Positions 27,828-36,252 of a stretch of DNA of 64,000 bases are shown here, one piece after another. Location: NCBI GenBank assembly GCA_016787445.1, contig JAEUTQ010000083.1, positions 1 to 64,000 on the forward strand. The letters run 5' to 3'. The position numbers and the translations under genes are program-made. Numbering within the stretch: the stretch's first letter is position 1; each line of letters begins with the position of its first letter. The stretch is from Bacteroidia bacterium (GTDB taxonomy: Bacteria; Bacteroidota; Bacteroidia; B-17B0; Aurantibacillaceae). A model generated the notes under the pieces. The model saw only the letters and a program-made list of their open reading frames with translations, did not search any database and was not told the DNA's origin.

Positions 27828-28284
27828 ATTGGTTATTTGGACATTGATTTTTGTTGGCTTGTTGCTGTTAAATTGCAGTAGAGAAAGGGAAGCAAAAATC
27901 GAGACGACTGAGAAAACGGATTCAACTACTTGTGCAAAGCCACTGGTAAACCCAAATGGTGATAGCGAACTCGCTTTACTTATGCGTGCCATGCGCGACA
28001 CCACAAAAAGTTTTAAAGAAATGATAATGGCGGGTAAAGTACCAACTAAATTTCCTGATGTGTTTTTAAAAATTCATTCGGCGCAGCCAACAGATAATGA
28101 GACTAAGAAGCCGTCATTTAACGGTTTTGCCGATGGCTATTTGGCGGCGTTAAAAAATTTATCAAGTTCAGATGACCTCAATGTAAAAGTAAATTACAAT
28201 GCTTTGGTCCAAGCCTGTGAGAATTGTCATTCGGAACACTGTCCCGGCCCTCTTGGTACAATCCGCAAATTAAAATTGAAGTAA
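27805..28284 (+). CDS. Lipoprotein monoheme cytochrome c
   Basis: A 159-residue protein with a lipobox ending LLLLNCS, and one heme c site CENCH near the C-terminus (ACENCHSEHCPGPL); a later CPGP may provide an extra thiol. The gene starts inside the previous gene (ATG at 27805, 23-bp overlap), so they are coupled. Probably an outer-membrane or periplasm-facing electron carrier in the NO-stress group; a Met or His distal ligand cannot be fixed. Confidence 0.82.
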   Translation: MALSLRNKLVIWTLIFVGLLLLNCSREREAKIETTEKTDSTTCAKPLVNPNGDSELALLMRAMRDTTKSFKEMIMAGKVPTKFPDVFLKIHSAQPTDNETKKPSFNGFADGYLAALKNLSSSDDLNVKVNYNALVQACENCHSEHCPGPLGTIRKLKLK

Positions 28285-28312
28285 GAATTATTTAGATCTT
28301 TAAGACGGCTTG

Positions 28313-28326
28313 GTGATAAATATCAC
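28313..28326 (+). promoter_or_regulatory. Possible Crp/FNR-type site before TauE gene
   Basis: GTGATAAATATCAC: half-sites GTGAT and ATCAC are complementary around four bases. It differs from the other boxes at the outer base, and no -7 element lies at 33 bp; the nearest candidate TAATTTTA is about 49 bp away. Confidence 0.4.
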
Positions 28327-28394
28327 ATCATTATGTTTTATTAGGAATAACGCCGAATACCCTGTAATTTTACTATAAGATTTTAATAAACTTT

Positions 28395-29150
28395 ATGTCA
28401 TTAAGTTTTATAATAACGGCCTTTGTTTTATTTTTTGTAATAGCTACGTTATATTCTTCTATAGGGCATGCAGGCGCTTCAGGGTACCTGGCAATTATGG
28501 CATTACTTTCGTTTGCACCGGAGAGTATTAAGCCAACGTCATTAATTCTAAATATAATTGTAGCTGCCATTGCTTCTTATCGTTTTATTTCTCAGGGATA
28601 TTTTGATAAAAGAATATTCTGGGCTTTTGTAGTATTTTCAGTCCCGGCTTCTTTTATTGGTGGATTAATCATTTTGCCCGTGTTTTATTTTAAAGTGTTT
28701 TCGGGAATGTTTTTAATTGTTTCTGCCATTTTTTTACTAATCAAAAAGCAAAAGACCAATGAGGAAATAAAATCAGTAAAAAATTTGTGGTTGATGAGCG
28801 CGATTTTTGGAGCTGTCATCGGTTTTGTTTCCGGAATAATTGGGGTAGGTGGCGGCATTTTTTTGACACCGCTTATTTTAATGTTTGGTTGGACCCCCGT
28901 AAAAAATGTTGCCGGGATCTCAGCATTGTTTATTTTATTAAATTCTATATCGGGATTAATGGGACATTTATCTACGATTCAAGAGGTAGATGCAAATATT
29001 CTTTATTGGATGGGTGCAGTAATAGCAGGAGGATTACTGGGCTCCTATCTCGGAAGTAAAAAATTTAATCAGCGAGTGATAATATATTGTTTGTTTGTTG
29101 TGTTGTTAAGCGCCGGATTGAAATTTATTTTTGTGGATGCTTTGAAATAG
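28395..29150 (+). CDS. TauE/SafE family sulfite/anion exporter
   Basis: A 251-residue membrane protein with about eight helices in two halves, each with the family motif: SSIGHAGASGYLAI near the start and GIIGVGGGIFLTPLI in the middle. TauE/SafE proteins export sulfite, sulfoacetate or related anions, or take up others. Its 3' end overlaps the decayed DUF2490 reading frame on the other strand. Confidence 0.9.
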   Translation: MSLSFIITAFVLFFVIATLYSSIGHAGASGYLAIMALLSFAPESIKPTSLILNIIVAAIASYRFISQGYFDKRIFWAFVVFSVPASFIGGLIILPVFYFKVFSGMFLIVSAIFLLIKKQKTNEEIKSVKNLWLMSAIFGAVIGFVSGIIGVGGGIFLTPLILMFGWTPVKNVAGISALFILLNSISGLMGHLSTIQEVDANILYWMGAVIAGGLLGSYLGSKKFNQRVIIYCLFVVLLSAGLKFIFVDALK

Positions 29151-29857
29151 ACATCAATTTTCCGTTTCTTTTTTTCCCGAAAATTTATTGTTTGTGCAAT
29201 TCTAAGCCATAACAGATCGCTATGCTCAAAATTATAGGCACTATTTTTCTGTGCATATTGATATACATAAGTGAGATTGATCAGGAGATTGTCAGTTGGC
29301 TTATAGCCAAATCCTGCAATGGCACGGTTTTGGTCGTAATTGTAAACAACGGTGTTGCCAAAGTTCAGAAAGAGTTCATCTCCTGCAATTACATCTAGAA
29401 CTTTTAAAGACATGTCGTTGTGATTACGGGGTATGGTTAAATAAAATCGGTAGCGAAGTCTGAAATTGAAGAAGTCTGTTTTTGTAAGTAAAGAACGAAA
29501 ATAAGGCTATTCTAGACGAAGCCGATATGAAGTATAACACTTGTTAAAATTTTGTTTCATGAAAAATTCCTGATGACTGCGGCACTCCTCCCTTACAATT
29601 TTGTCGTTTTTATTTTGCGAGAAGTAGGCCCCGCCTAAGGCTGTGGAAAAAACTTCGTTGATTTGATATTGTATTGCTATTCTGGCAAGTGTTGCTGCTT
29701 TCTCAGAAATTGCCTTTCTTATTCGTATGCCTGCATCAAGTGGAAGACTCTATTTCGTGTTTAACTGTTATTGTCCATAAAATTGCAGTCAGTACTGTTC
29801 GGAGTAAGTAGTTTTTCTCTCTTGCGTAATTAGCCTAAATGAAATGGAAAGACTCAT
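29069..29857 (-). pseudogene. DUF2490 outer-membrane protein, decayed (four in-frame stops)
   Basis: Translated on the minus strand from an ATG at 29857, one register runs to the stop at 29069 and reads as a DUF2490 beta-barrel protein throughout (segments include SEQY, NTK, LDAGIRIRK, YRLRLE, FRLRYRFYLTIP and the 114-residue C-terminal piece from 29413). It is broken by TGA at 29789-29791, TAA at 29768-29770, TAG at 29750-29752 and TAG at 29507-29509. No frameshift is needed. The first and third stops fall where a Trp would fit. An annotator would see only the last third as a 114-residue ORF. This fills the otherwise gene-free stretch 29151-29958. Confidence 0.78.
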
Positions 29858-29958
29858 CAGGATGCTGATGAATGAGATAAAAGAGATTTATTTGAAGTAA
29901 TTTTCACATTGTATTTAAGGGTGAATAACGAATGGCAGAAGAAGACACAATGAATTCA

Positions 29959-30489
29959 CTATGCTTTTGGCCGGAAAACTTTTATTACCGCTTCATTCGC
30001 CGTTATGTAAGGACCGTTTAGTAAATCTATACAATAAGGAATGGCCGGAAATACCGCATCTAGACATTCTTTAATCGATTTTGGTTTTCCCGGGAGATTA
30101 ACAATTAAACTATTTCCTCTTATGCCTGCAGTTTGTCGCGATAATATAGCTGTTGGCACATATTGTAAACTTACTTGTCGCATAAGTTCACCAAAGCCGG
30201 GCATCATTTTTTTGCATACTTTTTCTGTGGCTTCGGGCGTTACATCGCGTAACGCAGGGCCTGTGCCTCCTGTTGTTACAATTAAGCAACATTTTTCTAT
30301 GTCTGCAAGTTCAATGAGTGTTTGTTCAATAAGTGTTTCTTCGTCAGGAATTAATTTATAAACGGGCGACCATTCATCTTTAATATAGCTGCGTAATGTT
30401 TCTTGGATGGCCTTACCGGAAAGATCTTCATACACACCGGCGCTGGCCCGGTCGGAAACGGTAACTATTCCTATTTTAATCATCTTCAT
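29959..30489 (-). CDS. mog: Molybdopterin adenylyltransferase
   Basis: A 176-residue MogA-type enzyme that adenylates molybdopterin before molybdate insertion. Motifs: IGIVTVSDRASAG, TTGGTGPALRDVTPEAT and GNSLIVNLPGKP. It is the last gene of the Moco operon. A second MoaB/Mog-type domain exists in the moaCB fusion upstream, so the two may be partly redundant. Confidence 0.94.
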   Translation of the reverse strand: MKMIKIGIVTVSDRASAGVYEDLSGKAIQETLRSYIKDEWSPVYKLIPDEETLIEQTLIELADIEKCCLIVTTGGTGPALRDVTPEATEKVCKKMMPGFGELMRQVSLQYVPTAILSRQTAGIRGNSLIVNLPGKPKSIKECLDAVFPAIPYCIDLLNGPYITANEAVIKVFRPKA

Positions 30490-30490
30490 A

Positions 30491-30880
30491 TTAAAGTGAA
30501 TCGTATTTGGAAAGGTCTTGGGTTTTATCCATCATTAATACATAAATATGTGCGGGATTAATCACATATATATCCATTCCGAAATTAATTATCTTATCAT
30601 CTTGTAATTTTTTCAGGTCATTATGATGTTTGTTATTATTTTCAAACACAAAAAAATGTTTATCACCAAAATAGTCGAGCACCTTGCTTACTACCATAAC
30701 AGGCGTGTCTTTAAATGTGTCTAAATGTTTGCCAAGTTCCGAATATGGGAAGCCGTATTCTTCCGCAAATATTTTATTTAGCATTTCATCGTCTTCAAAA
30801 AAATGGTCAAGGGATTTTACTTCCCAAATAGCCATGTTTTCAAACATCTTGTAATTCTTATCGTAATCTGTGATTGTCAT
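30491..30880 (-). CDS. Conserved hypothetical protein in Moco operon
   Basis: A 129-residue soluble acidic protein with no signal peptide or membrane helix; I do not recognise the family. Visible features are FEDDEMLNKIFAEEYGFPYSE and a C-terminal hydrophobic strand pair (DIYVINPAHIYVLMMD). It sits 1 bp before mog, within the operon. Confidence 0.6.
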   Translation of the reverse strand: MTITDYDKNYKMFENMAIWEVKSLDHFFEDDEMLNKIFAEEYGFPYSELGKHLDTFKDTPVMVVSKVLDYFGDKHFFVFENNNKHHNDLKKLQDDKIINFGMDIYVINPAHIYVLMMDKTQDLSKYDSL

Positions 30881-30891
30881 TGTATTTAATT

Positions 30892-31323
30892 TTAGTTTAT
30901 TGATTCTCCATTTTCATTGTATGTTTTTATTTGACCCGAAATAATGTCATTTAAAAATACACCTTCACTTTTTAAATGGCCATTATCATAATAATCATAA
31001 AAGGGCCCATTAAGTTTATCATTTTCATAATTCCTTTCTGTTATGATTATGCCGTTTTTGTTGTACATTTTCCATTTGCCATTTCTTTTGCCACGTTTAA
31101 ACACACCTTCCATTTGTTTAGTTCCATTTTCGTAATACCAAATCCACCTACCCTCATTAAATCCGTTTTCTCTACGCCCTTCGTGTTTTATTTGCCCGTT
31201 ATCATACTGGTCGGTATTTGGTGCATTTAAATATTTAAATATTATGTATGTGAAAACAATACTTAAAACAAATAATCGATGATATCTTAAAAGGGGTTTA
31301 TATTTTTTCCAGATAATTGCCAT
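30892..31323 (-). CDS. YwqK-type MORN repeat membrane protein
   Basis: A 143-residue protein with an N-terminal membrane helix (RLFVLSIVFTYIIFKYL) and about four MORN-like repeats of the YxNGxxxxEGxxxxGxxxGxWxxY type (for example YDNGQIKHEG and YYENGTKQMEG). Such YwqK proteins are common in Bacteroidota; the antitoxin label sometimes given is doubtful. It overlaps moaCB by 1 bp, so it is cotranscribed with Moco genes without obvious reason. Confidence 0.8.
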   Translation of the reverse strand: MAIIWKKYKPLLRYHRLFVLSIVFTYIIFKYLNAPNTDQYDNGQIKHEGRRENGFNEGRWIWYYENGTKQMEGVFKRGKRNGKWKMYNKNGIIITERNYENDKLNGPFYDYYDNGHLKSEGVFLNDIISGQIKTYNENGESIN

Positions 31324-32225
31324 TATTTTTTATGCTTCAACATTTTGAAGCCATGTAATACGTAGGGGAAAAGCGCATCCATGGTTTCTTTTGCACCATT
31401 TGTTGAACCAGGAATGACAAGCACTAAAGTTTCGCCAATTGTTCCTGCAAAACCTCTTGAAAACATAGCATAAGGTGTTCTGTTTTGACCGTAATTGCGA
31501 GCTACTTCCATGATGCCAGGAATTTCAACATCAATTAAACTTTTTATTGTTTCCGGAGTTTTATCTGTTTTTGTTAATCCAGTTCCGCCACTGATGATAA
31601 GTAAATCAATTTTTGAAGAAAGTTCCTTTACTTTTGAAGTTAGGATTTTAGGATTATCTGGTATAATTTCATACGATGTGTTGTCTAGGTTGTTTTTGTT
31701 AAGGGTAGAAAGAATTATTTGTCCGCCAACGTCTTCCTTCTTTTTGTTATAAATTGAATCGGAAACAATTAATACGGCAGATTTTAATCCTTTACCTGTA
31801 TCTTTTCTGAAGTCTGATTTACCGCCTTCTTTCTCGAGTAATTTTACTTTTTCAATTGTAATATCTTTATCAATTGGCTTTAGCATATCGTACATTGTCA
31901 TTGCCACAACAGAGGCTCCGTACATAGCTTCAACCTCAACTCCGGTTTTGTAAATGGTTGCTACTTCCACATGAATTATGATTTGCGTGCCGTTGACTGT
32001 ATGTGATATTTTTGTGTATTCAACAGGTAGAGGATGGCAATCGGGTATGACGTCACTGGTTTTCTTAACGGCCAGTAAACCTGCGGCTTTCGACATTTCA
32101 AAGACATCGCCTTTAGGCACTTTTTTATTTAAGATTGCTTCAATAGTTTCTAGTTTTGAAACAGACAAGAATGCTTCCGCAATAGCTCTGCGTTCTGTAT
32201 TCGATTTCGATAAAATATTTACCAT
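31323..32225 (-). CDS. moaCB: MoaC-MoaB bifunctional fusion
   Basis: A 300-residue fusion. Residues 1-155 are MoaC (cyclic pyranopterin monophosphate synthase): KAAGLLAVKKTSDVIPDCHP, GVEVEAMYGASVVAMTMYDM and the KEGGKSDFRK tail. Residues about 160-300 are MoaB/Mog-like: SAVLIVSDSIYNKKKEDVGG and IISGGTGLTKTDKTPETI. MoaC acts after MoaA, whose gene is absent from the window; MoaB adenylates molybdopterin. moaCB fusions occur in several phyla. Just downstream of moaE by 1 bp. Confidence 0.93.
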   Translation of the reverse strand: MVNILSKSNTERRAIAEAFLSVSKLETIEAILNKKVPKGDVFEMSKAAGLLAVKKTSDVIPDCHPLPVEYTKISHTVNGTQIIIHVEVATIYKTGVEVEAMYGASVVAMTMYDMLKPIDKDITIEKVKLLEKEGGKSDFRKDTGKGLKSAVLIVSDSIYNKKKEDVGGQIILSTLNKNNLDNTSYEIIPDNPKILTSKVKELSSKIDLLIISGGTGLTKTDKTPETIKSLIDVEIPGIMEVARNYGQNRTPYAMFSRGFAGTIGETLVLVIPGSTNGAKETMDALFPYVLHGFKMLKHKK

Positions 32226-32226
32226 A

Positions 32227-32673
32227 TTATTTATTTATTTTCCAAGTATGTGTATTGTCTTCTAATATTTCTTGTCCCCAAACGGGCAATTCTTTTTTTA
32301 ATCGTTCAACGATGTATTCACATGCTCTAAAGCTTTCTTTTCTATGACCGCATACAACCATTACCAGCAAACAAATTTCTCCTTTTGAGACTTCGCCAAG
32401 GCTGTGTAATACATGAACAATTTTTGTGTCAAATTCATTAAATGCGTCATCAAGAATACCGGTCATCACGTGTTTAGCCATTTCCACATTAGCTGTGTAA
32501 TTAATGGCTCGTACTGTTTTGTTTTTAATAATGTCATTTCTTACTTGCCCCATAAAAACTGAATAGGCACCGGAATCATGAAACTGTGTGCCATGTTGTA
32601 GTACTTGAGCTATTTTAGAAGCAGAAATACTACCATCTAAAAACTCAAAGCAATTTGTAAGAGATGTTTTCAT
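32227..32673 (-). CDS. moaE: Molybdopterin synthase catalytic subunit
   Basis: A 148-residue MoaE that, with thiocarboxylated MoaD, sulfurates precursor Z. Motifs: GAYSVFMGQVRND, VRAINYTANVEMA and the catalytic Lys region CGHRKESFRACEYIVERLKKELPVWGQE. Its partner MoaD is encoded as the C-terminal part of the mobA fusion in the same operon. Confidence 0.95.
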   Translation of the reverse strand: MKTSLTNCFEFLDGSISASKIAQVLQHGTQFHDSGAYSVFMGQVRNDIIKNKTVRAINYTANVEMAKHVMTGILDDAFNEFDTKIVHVLHSLGEVSKGEICLLVMVVCGHRKESFRACEYIVERLKKELPVWGQEILEDNTHTWKINK

Positions 32674-32674
32674 G

Positions 32675-33775
32675 TTAAATTAGTTTTATCAGTTCTTCAA
32701 TGCCGTTTTTGTACGAATAGATTTGTAGATCGATCAATTTTTCTTTTGCTAATTGAGCGGCTTTTTTACTCCTGACTCCGGATTTACAAACAAAGATAAT
32801 ACTGTTATATTTTTTCAATTCATCCATTCTCTCATTCAAAACGGATAAAGGAATGTTAATTATTTTATGGGAGCTGATAATGGGCAATTCGTTTTTTTCG
32901 CGCACATCAATTATTGTATAGATATTTTTTGGTATTTGTTGTAATTCAGACGCATCAATAACTAGTTTGTTTGAAGTAGAGCAAGGAATATCGTAAGTCT
33001 TATTAAGAATAAACTTTTCAGAAACTTTAGTTGTTGAATTTGAAGCCTCAAACTTAAAGAAACTTGTTTTTAAATTAATAGCATTAAGTAGTAGTAATTG
33101 ATTTGTCAAACAATTTGTTTTATCGGTATAGTACTTTAAAACTTCATTGGCTTGCATTACGCCCATTATGCCGGGTAATGTAGCAATTACGCCTGCGGCG
33201 TTACAATTTAACGACTGAGCATTTTTATCACTTTCAGGAAATATATCGGAGTAGGAAGCGCTGCGTGTGTTATTGCCTAAAATCATATTAAATGTTCCGA
33301 GTTGAGCCTCGGTTTGGTAAAGTGAGGCCGATACAAAGGCTAAATTGTTAAGTAGGCAAACGTCATTAATGAGATAGCGCGTTCCAAAATTGTCGCTACA
33401 ATCTACAATGAGGTTATATAGAGGAAATAGACTTAATGCTAAAGTAGCAGACAAAAATTGATTTTGAAATGTAATGTCAATAAAGGGATTAATAAGCTGT
33501 AGTTTGCCGGCAGCAACTTCTGCTTTGTATTTACCTACATCATTGGTTGTAAAAAGTAGCTGGCGCTGCAAATTGGATTCATTTACAATATCGCCATCCA
33601 GAATATGTATTTTTCCAATACCTGCAGCAGCCATATACTGTAAAGCTGGGCAACCTAATCCTCCTGCACCAATTAATAATACTTTAGCTTGTTTTAGACG
33701 TAACTGTCCCTCTAAACCAATTGCTTTTGTTTTTAATTGGCGGTCATATCTTAATATTTCATCGTTTGTGAGCAT
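32675..33775 (-). CDS. moeB: MoeB/ThiF adenylyltransferase with C-terminal rhodanese
   Basis: A 366-residue E1-like enzyme: GAGGLGCPALQYM nucleotide loop, NLQRQLLF and the catalytic region NCNAAGV. A rhodanese domain follows (about 270-366) with active-site VCKSGVRS. It adenylates the C-terminal Gly of MoaD, and the rhodanese can deliver sulfur. The zinc-binding CxxC pairs of E. coli MoeB are not seen (DIFPESDK, no CxxC; SNSTTKV at the second site). It overlaps nothing but follows mobA-moaD by 2 bp. Confidence 0.9.
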   Translation of the reverse strand: MLTNDEILRYDRQLKTKAIGLEGQLRLKQAKVLLIGAGGLGCPALQYMAAAGIGKIHILDGDIVNESNLQRQLLFTTNDVGKYKAEVAAGKLQLINPFIDITFQNQFLSATLALSLFPLYNLIVDCSDNFGTRYLINDVCLLNNLAFVSASLYQTEAQLGTFNMILGNNTRSASYSDIFPESDKNAQSLNCNAAGVIATLPGIMGVMQANEVLKYYTDKTNCLTNQLLLLNAINLKTSFFKFEASNSTTKVSEKFILNKTYDIPCSTSNKLVIDASELQQIPKNIYTIIDVREKNELPIISSHKIINIPLSVLNERMDELKKYNSIIFVCKSGVRSKKAAQLAKEKLIDLQIYSYKNGIEELIKLI

Positions 33776-33777
33776 GG

Positions 33778-34602
33778 TTATCCTCCGGAAAAGGGCGGCA
33801 TAACAGAAACAGTATCGCCGTTTTTAAGTAGTGTGTTTTGATGAATAATAATATTATTGTTAGCGAGGAGAAGATTATGTTTACCAAATTCAGGAAATTG
33901 TGACACGAGCTTCTCCCTTAACTCATCAGTGTTGTTAATATTCTCAAGTATTAAATTTGAATTACCAGCCAACTCGGCTAAGACACCAAATAAAGTGATG
34001 TTAATTTTTACCATTAAATATTTTTCTATTTCAATTAATTCTGTTGTTGTATTAATGTTTGTTAGTGAGGCTGGTGTTATGTCATTCGAATTACTGATAT
34101 CGATGTAGTGAACGTTTAGGTGTTGTAATGCGCTAATTACACTTAATTCATCTTTTTCGATGAGTGATTTAAGGGTTTCAGTAATCTTTTTATTATATAT
34201 ACCGCAAAGCGGCTCGATGTTATTATTGTGTATTAATACGCTTGCGTCTGAGCTATAATCGGCGTGTAATATTAAGTGGTTAATTACTGCATTGTTCAAT
34301 AAAGGCATATCACAACTAACAAAAAGATTATGTTGCGAGGAGGAGTGTTTTAATCCTGAATATATACCCGCTAAAGGGCCTTTATTTTTAATTAGATCTT
34401 CAATAATAGGGTACCCAAGGTAATTGTAGTTCGATGTATTGCTGATAATAGTAATAGAATCGGAGTGCGATTGAATGGCCTCGATAATTCTAACAACAAA
34501 TGGTTTACCCAAATGCAATACCAAACCTTTATCAGTGCCCATACGTGTACTTTTACCACCGGCAAGAACAAATGCATGAAGAGTATTTGGTTTTATTATC
34601 AT
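33778..34602 (-). CDS. mobA-moaD: MobA-MoaD fusion
   Basis: A 274-residue in-frame fusion. Residues 1-196 are MobA (FVLAGGKSTRMGTDKGL, SCDMPLL), which makes the guanine dinucleotide form of Moco. Residues 197-274 are MoaD (ITLFGVLAELAG), ending in the reactive SGG C-terminus that is kept free. An in-frame ATG at 34014 would start a stand-alone 78-residue MoaD, about normal size, so separate translation is possible. No stop lies between the two parts. The next gene, moeB, activates MoaD. Confidence 0.9.
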   Translation of the reverse strand: MIIKPNTLHAFVLAGGKSTRMGTDKGLVLHLGKPFVVRIIEAIQSHSDSITIISNTSNYNYLGYPIIEDLIKNKGPLAGIYSGLKHSSSQHNLFVSCDMPLLNNAVINHLILHADYSSDASVLIHNNNIEPLCGIYNKKITETLKSLIEKDELSVISALQHLNVHYIDISNSNDITPASLTNINTTTELIEIEKYLMVKINITLFGVLAELAGNSNLILENINNTDELREKLVSQFPEFGKHNLLLANNNIIIHQNTLLKNGDTVSVMPPFSGG

Positions 34603-34636
34603 CGTTATAGGCGCTAGTGAATAACGCTATGTATAT

Positions 34637-34960
34637 TTATAATATTTTGCTCTGAGCTTTTAAAAACTCATTAAATTTAAGTTTAATCTCCTTATAAAGT
34701 TTAATTACTTTTTCTCCTTCCAATGTTAAAACGCTGCCGCCGCCGCCTACACCGCCTGAAGCTTTGTGAACTAATGGCTTATTGTATTGTTTATTCATCG
34801 ATTCTATTTGCTCCCAAGCTTGTCTATAACTCATTTTCATTTCTTTCGCCGCTTTATTAATTGAACCGTGAAGTTTAATTTTTTCTAAAAGTGCAATTCT
34901 ACCTTCTCCTGCAAAAGTGCCTTTAGATGTTTCAAGCCAGATTCTTCCGTTGACATTCAT
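34637..34960 (-). CDS. ModE-like winged-helix regulator (no molybdate-binding domain)
   Basis: A 107-residue protein matching the N-terminal DNA-binding domain of ModE: GRIALLEKIKLHGSINKAAKEM and SYRQAWEQIESMNKQ, then GGVGGGGSVLTLEGEKVI. The C-terminal molbindin (TOBE) domains of full ModE are missing, so molybdate sensing by this protein alone is doubtful. It follows an FNR-type promoter (34968-35011) and precedes mobA-moaD. Confidence 0.85.
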   Translation of the reverse strand: MNVNGRIWLETSKGTFAGEGRIALLEKIKLHGSINKAAKEMKMSYRQAWEQIESMNKQYNKPLVHKASGGVGGGGSVLTLEGEKVIKLYKEIKLKFNEFLKAQSKIL

Positions 34961-34967
34961 TATTTTT

Positions 34968-35011
34968 CAAAAATATTTTATTTGTAAGTAATAATCAATG
35001 ATTATAATCAT
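34968..35011 (-). promoter_or_regulatory. FNR-type box and promoter of the modE-moco genes
   Basis: Perfect palindrome ATGATTATAATCAT (34998-35011), the same 14-mer as upstream of RIC, with its centre exactly 33 bp from the centre of a consensus -7 element TATTTTTG (34975-34968, minus strand). The box overlaps the end of moeA by a few bases. The start codon of the modE-like gene (34960) follows the -7 element by 7 bp, so its transcript would be nearly leaderless. Confidence 0.8.
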
Positions 35012-36204
35012 ATCAAATGATATTCTATGAATTCCCCTTTTTTAACCTCACTGGCATTTTCAGGTATTATGGCTAAGCAATTTGCCATTGCAAATGATGT
35101 TAATTTATAAGATTCCTGATCGGGGAGAATGGTAATTCCATTATCATCAACCGTCGCCTTTAAAAAGTGGGTTAAGCCGGCTTTCTTTTTATATTCATTC
35201 AGAAGCTTCGCTTTTTTAGGCAATGTATTAGCGGGTTTTACTGATGAGAGTGATTGTATGAATGGCAACACATATTCATATAGGCAAGTAAGTGTAGCGG
35301 CAGGATTACCGGGCAAACCAAATACAAATTTGTTTTTATTCCGTCCAAAGTAAAGTGGTTTGCCGGGCTTCTGTTTAATTTTATAAAATACTGTTTGAGT
35401 TTTTAAATTGGCTAAAGCATGTTGTACCAGATCATATTTGCCAACTGAAATCCCTCCACTCACCAAAACAATATCTGATTGTTGAAAGGCTTTTTTTAAT
35501 TGATTTTGTAATTGATTTAATGAATCCTTAGAATAGGAAGATCCGCTTATCTCAATGTTATACTCTTTTAAAAGTGCGGTTATCATTACAGAATTACTTT
35601 CATAGATTTGACCGGCGCCTAATTTCGAGCCGGGTAAAGCAAGTTCATTTCCGCAAACAATTATATGAACCTTTGGATTTTTTAAAACTTTAAGTTGAGC
35701 ATAGCCTGCAGTAACAGCAATAGCAATTTTTGCAGCGTTCATAATGCTTCCTTTTTCAAGGATTAATTCACCTCTTTTGAACTGGGAACCTTTATGTCTA
35801 ATATTATCATCTTTAGAGTATCCTGAGGCATTTAATTGTAATTTATTATTCGAGTCAACACTAACATGCTCCTGAGGAATTACAAGATTACAATTTAAAG
35901 GAACTTTTGCCCCTGTGAAGATTCTCACAGCAGTATTCGGATTTAACTTAATTTTTTTGTTACTGCCAGCACTAATTTCAACATCTGATTCTAAGTTTAT
36001 ATTGTCTAGTTTACCAAATGCTTCGGTATTTATTGCATATCCGTCCATTGCTGATTGATGAAATGGGGGCGAGTCACATTTGGCATAAAGATCTTCACCT
36101 AATGCCAGGCCAAAAACGTTATCAATATTCATTCTAAGTAGACCTTTAGGTCTTCGATTAGATTCTTCTAAAAGTTTGATTTTAGCCTCGTTAATTGAAA
36201 TCAT
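35008..36204 (-). CDS. moeA: Molybdopterin molybdotransferase
   Basis: A 398-residue MoeA that inserts molybdate into adenylated molybdopterin. Motifs: PPFHQSAMDGYAI, RIFTGAKVP, LVSGGISVGKYD and FGLPGNPAATLTC. Full length. It is the first gene of the leftward Moco set; its start codon is only 4 bp after the predicted -7 element (36209-36216), implying a leaderless mRNA. A second FNR-type promoter at its end drives the rest of the operon. Confidence 0.96.
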   Translation of the reverse strand: MISINEAKIKLLEESNRRPKGLLRMNIDNVFGLALGEDLYAKCDSPPFHQSAMDGYAINTEAFGKLDNINLESDVEISAGSNKKIKLNPNTAVRIFTGAKVPLNCNLVIPQEHVSVDSNNKLQLNASGYSKDDNIRHKGSQFKRGELILEKGSIMNAAKIAIAVTAGYAQLKVLKNPKVHIIVCGNELALPGSKLGAGQIYESNSVMITALLKEYNIEISGSSYSKDSLNQLQNQLKKAFQQSDIVLVSGGISVGKYDLVQHALANLKTQTVFYKIKQKPGKPLYFGRNKNKFVFGLPGNPAATLTCLYEYVLPFIQSLSSVKPANTLPKKAKLLNEYKKKAGLTHFLKATVDDNGITILPDQESYKLTSFAMANCLAIIPENASEVKKGEFIEYHLI

Positions 36205-36208
36205 AATT

Positions 36209-36252
36209 CAAAGTAATAAACAATGCTAAATTAAGAATATGATTAAAATCAT
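36209..36252 (-). promoter_or_regulatory. FNR-type box and promoter of moeA
   Basis: ATGATTAAAATCAT (36239-36252) and a -7-like TTACTTTG (36216-36209, one mismatch to TAnnTTTG) have centres 33 bp apart on the minus strand. The same box lies 82 bp before the fnr-like gene in the other direction. Confidence 0.75.

Noticed and set aside
29069-29413. A 114-residue minus-strand ORF as an independent gene
   Set aside because: It is the last part of a longer DUF2490 frame with in-frame stops, so it is annotated as part of a pseudogene.
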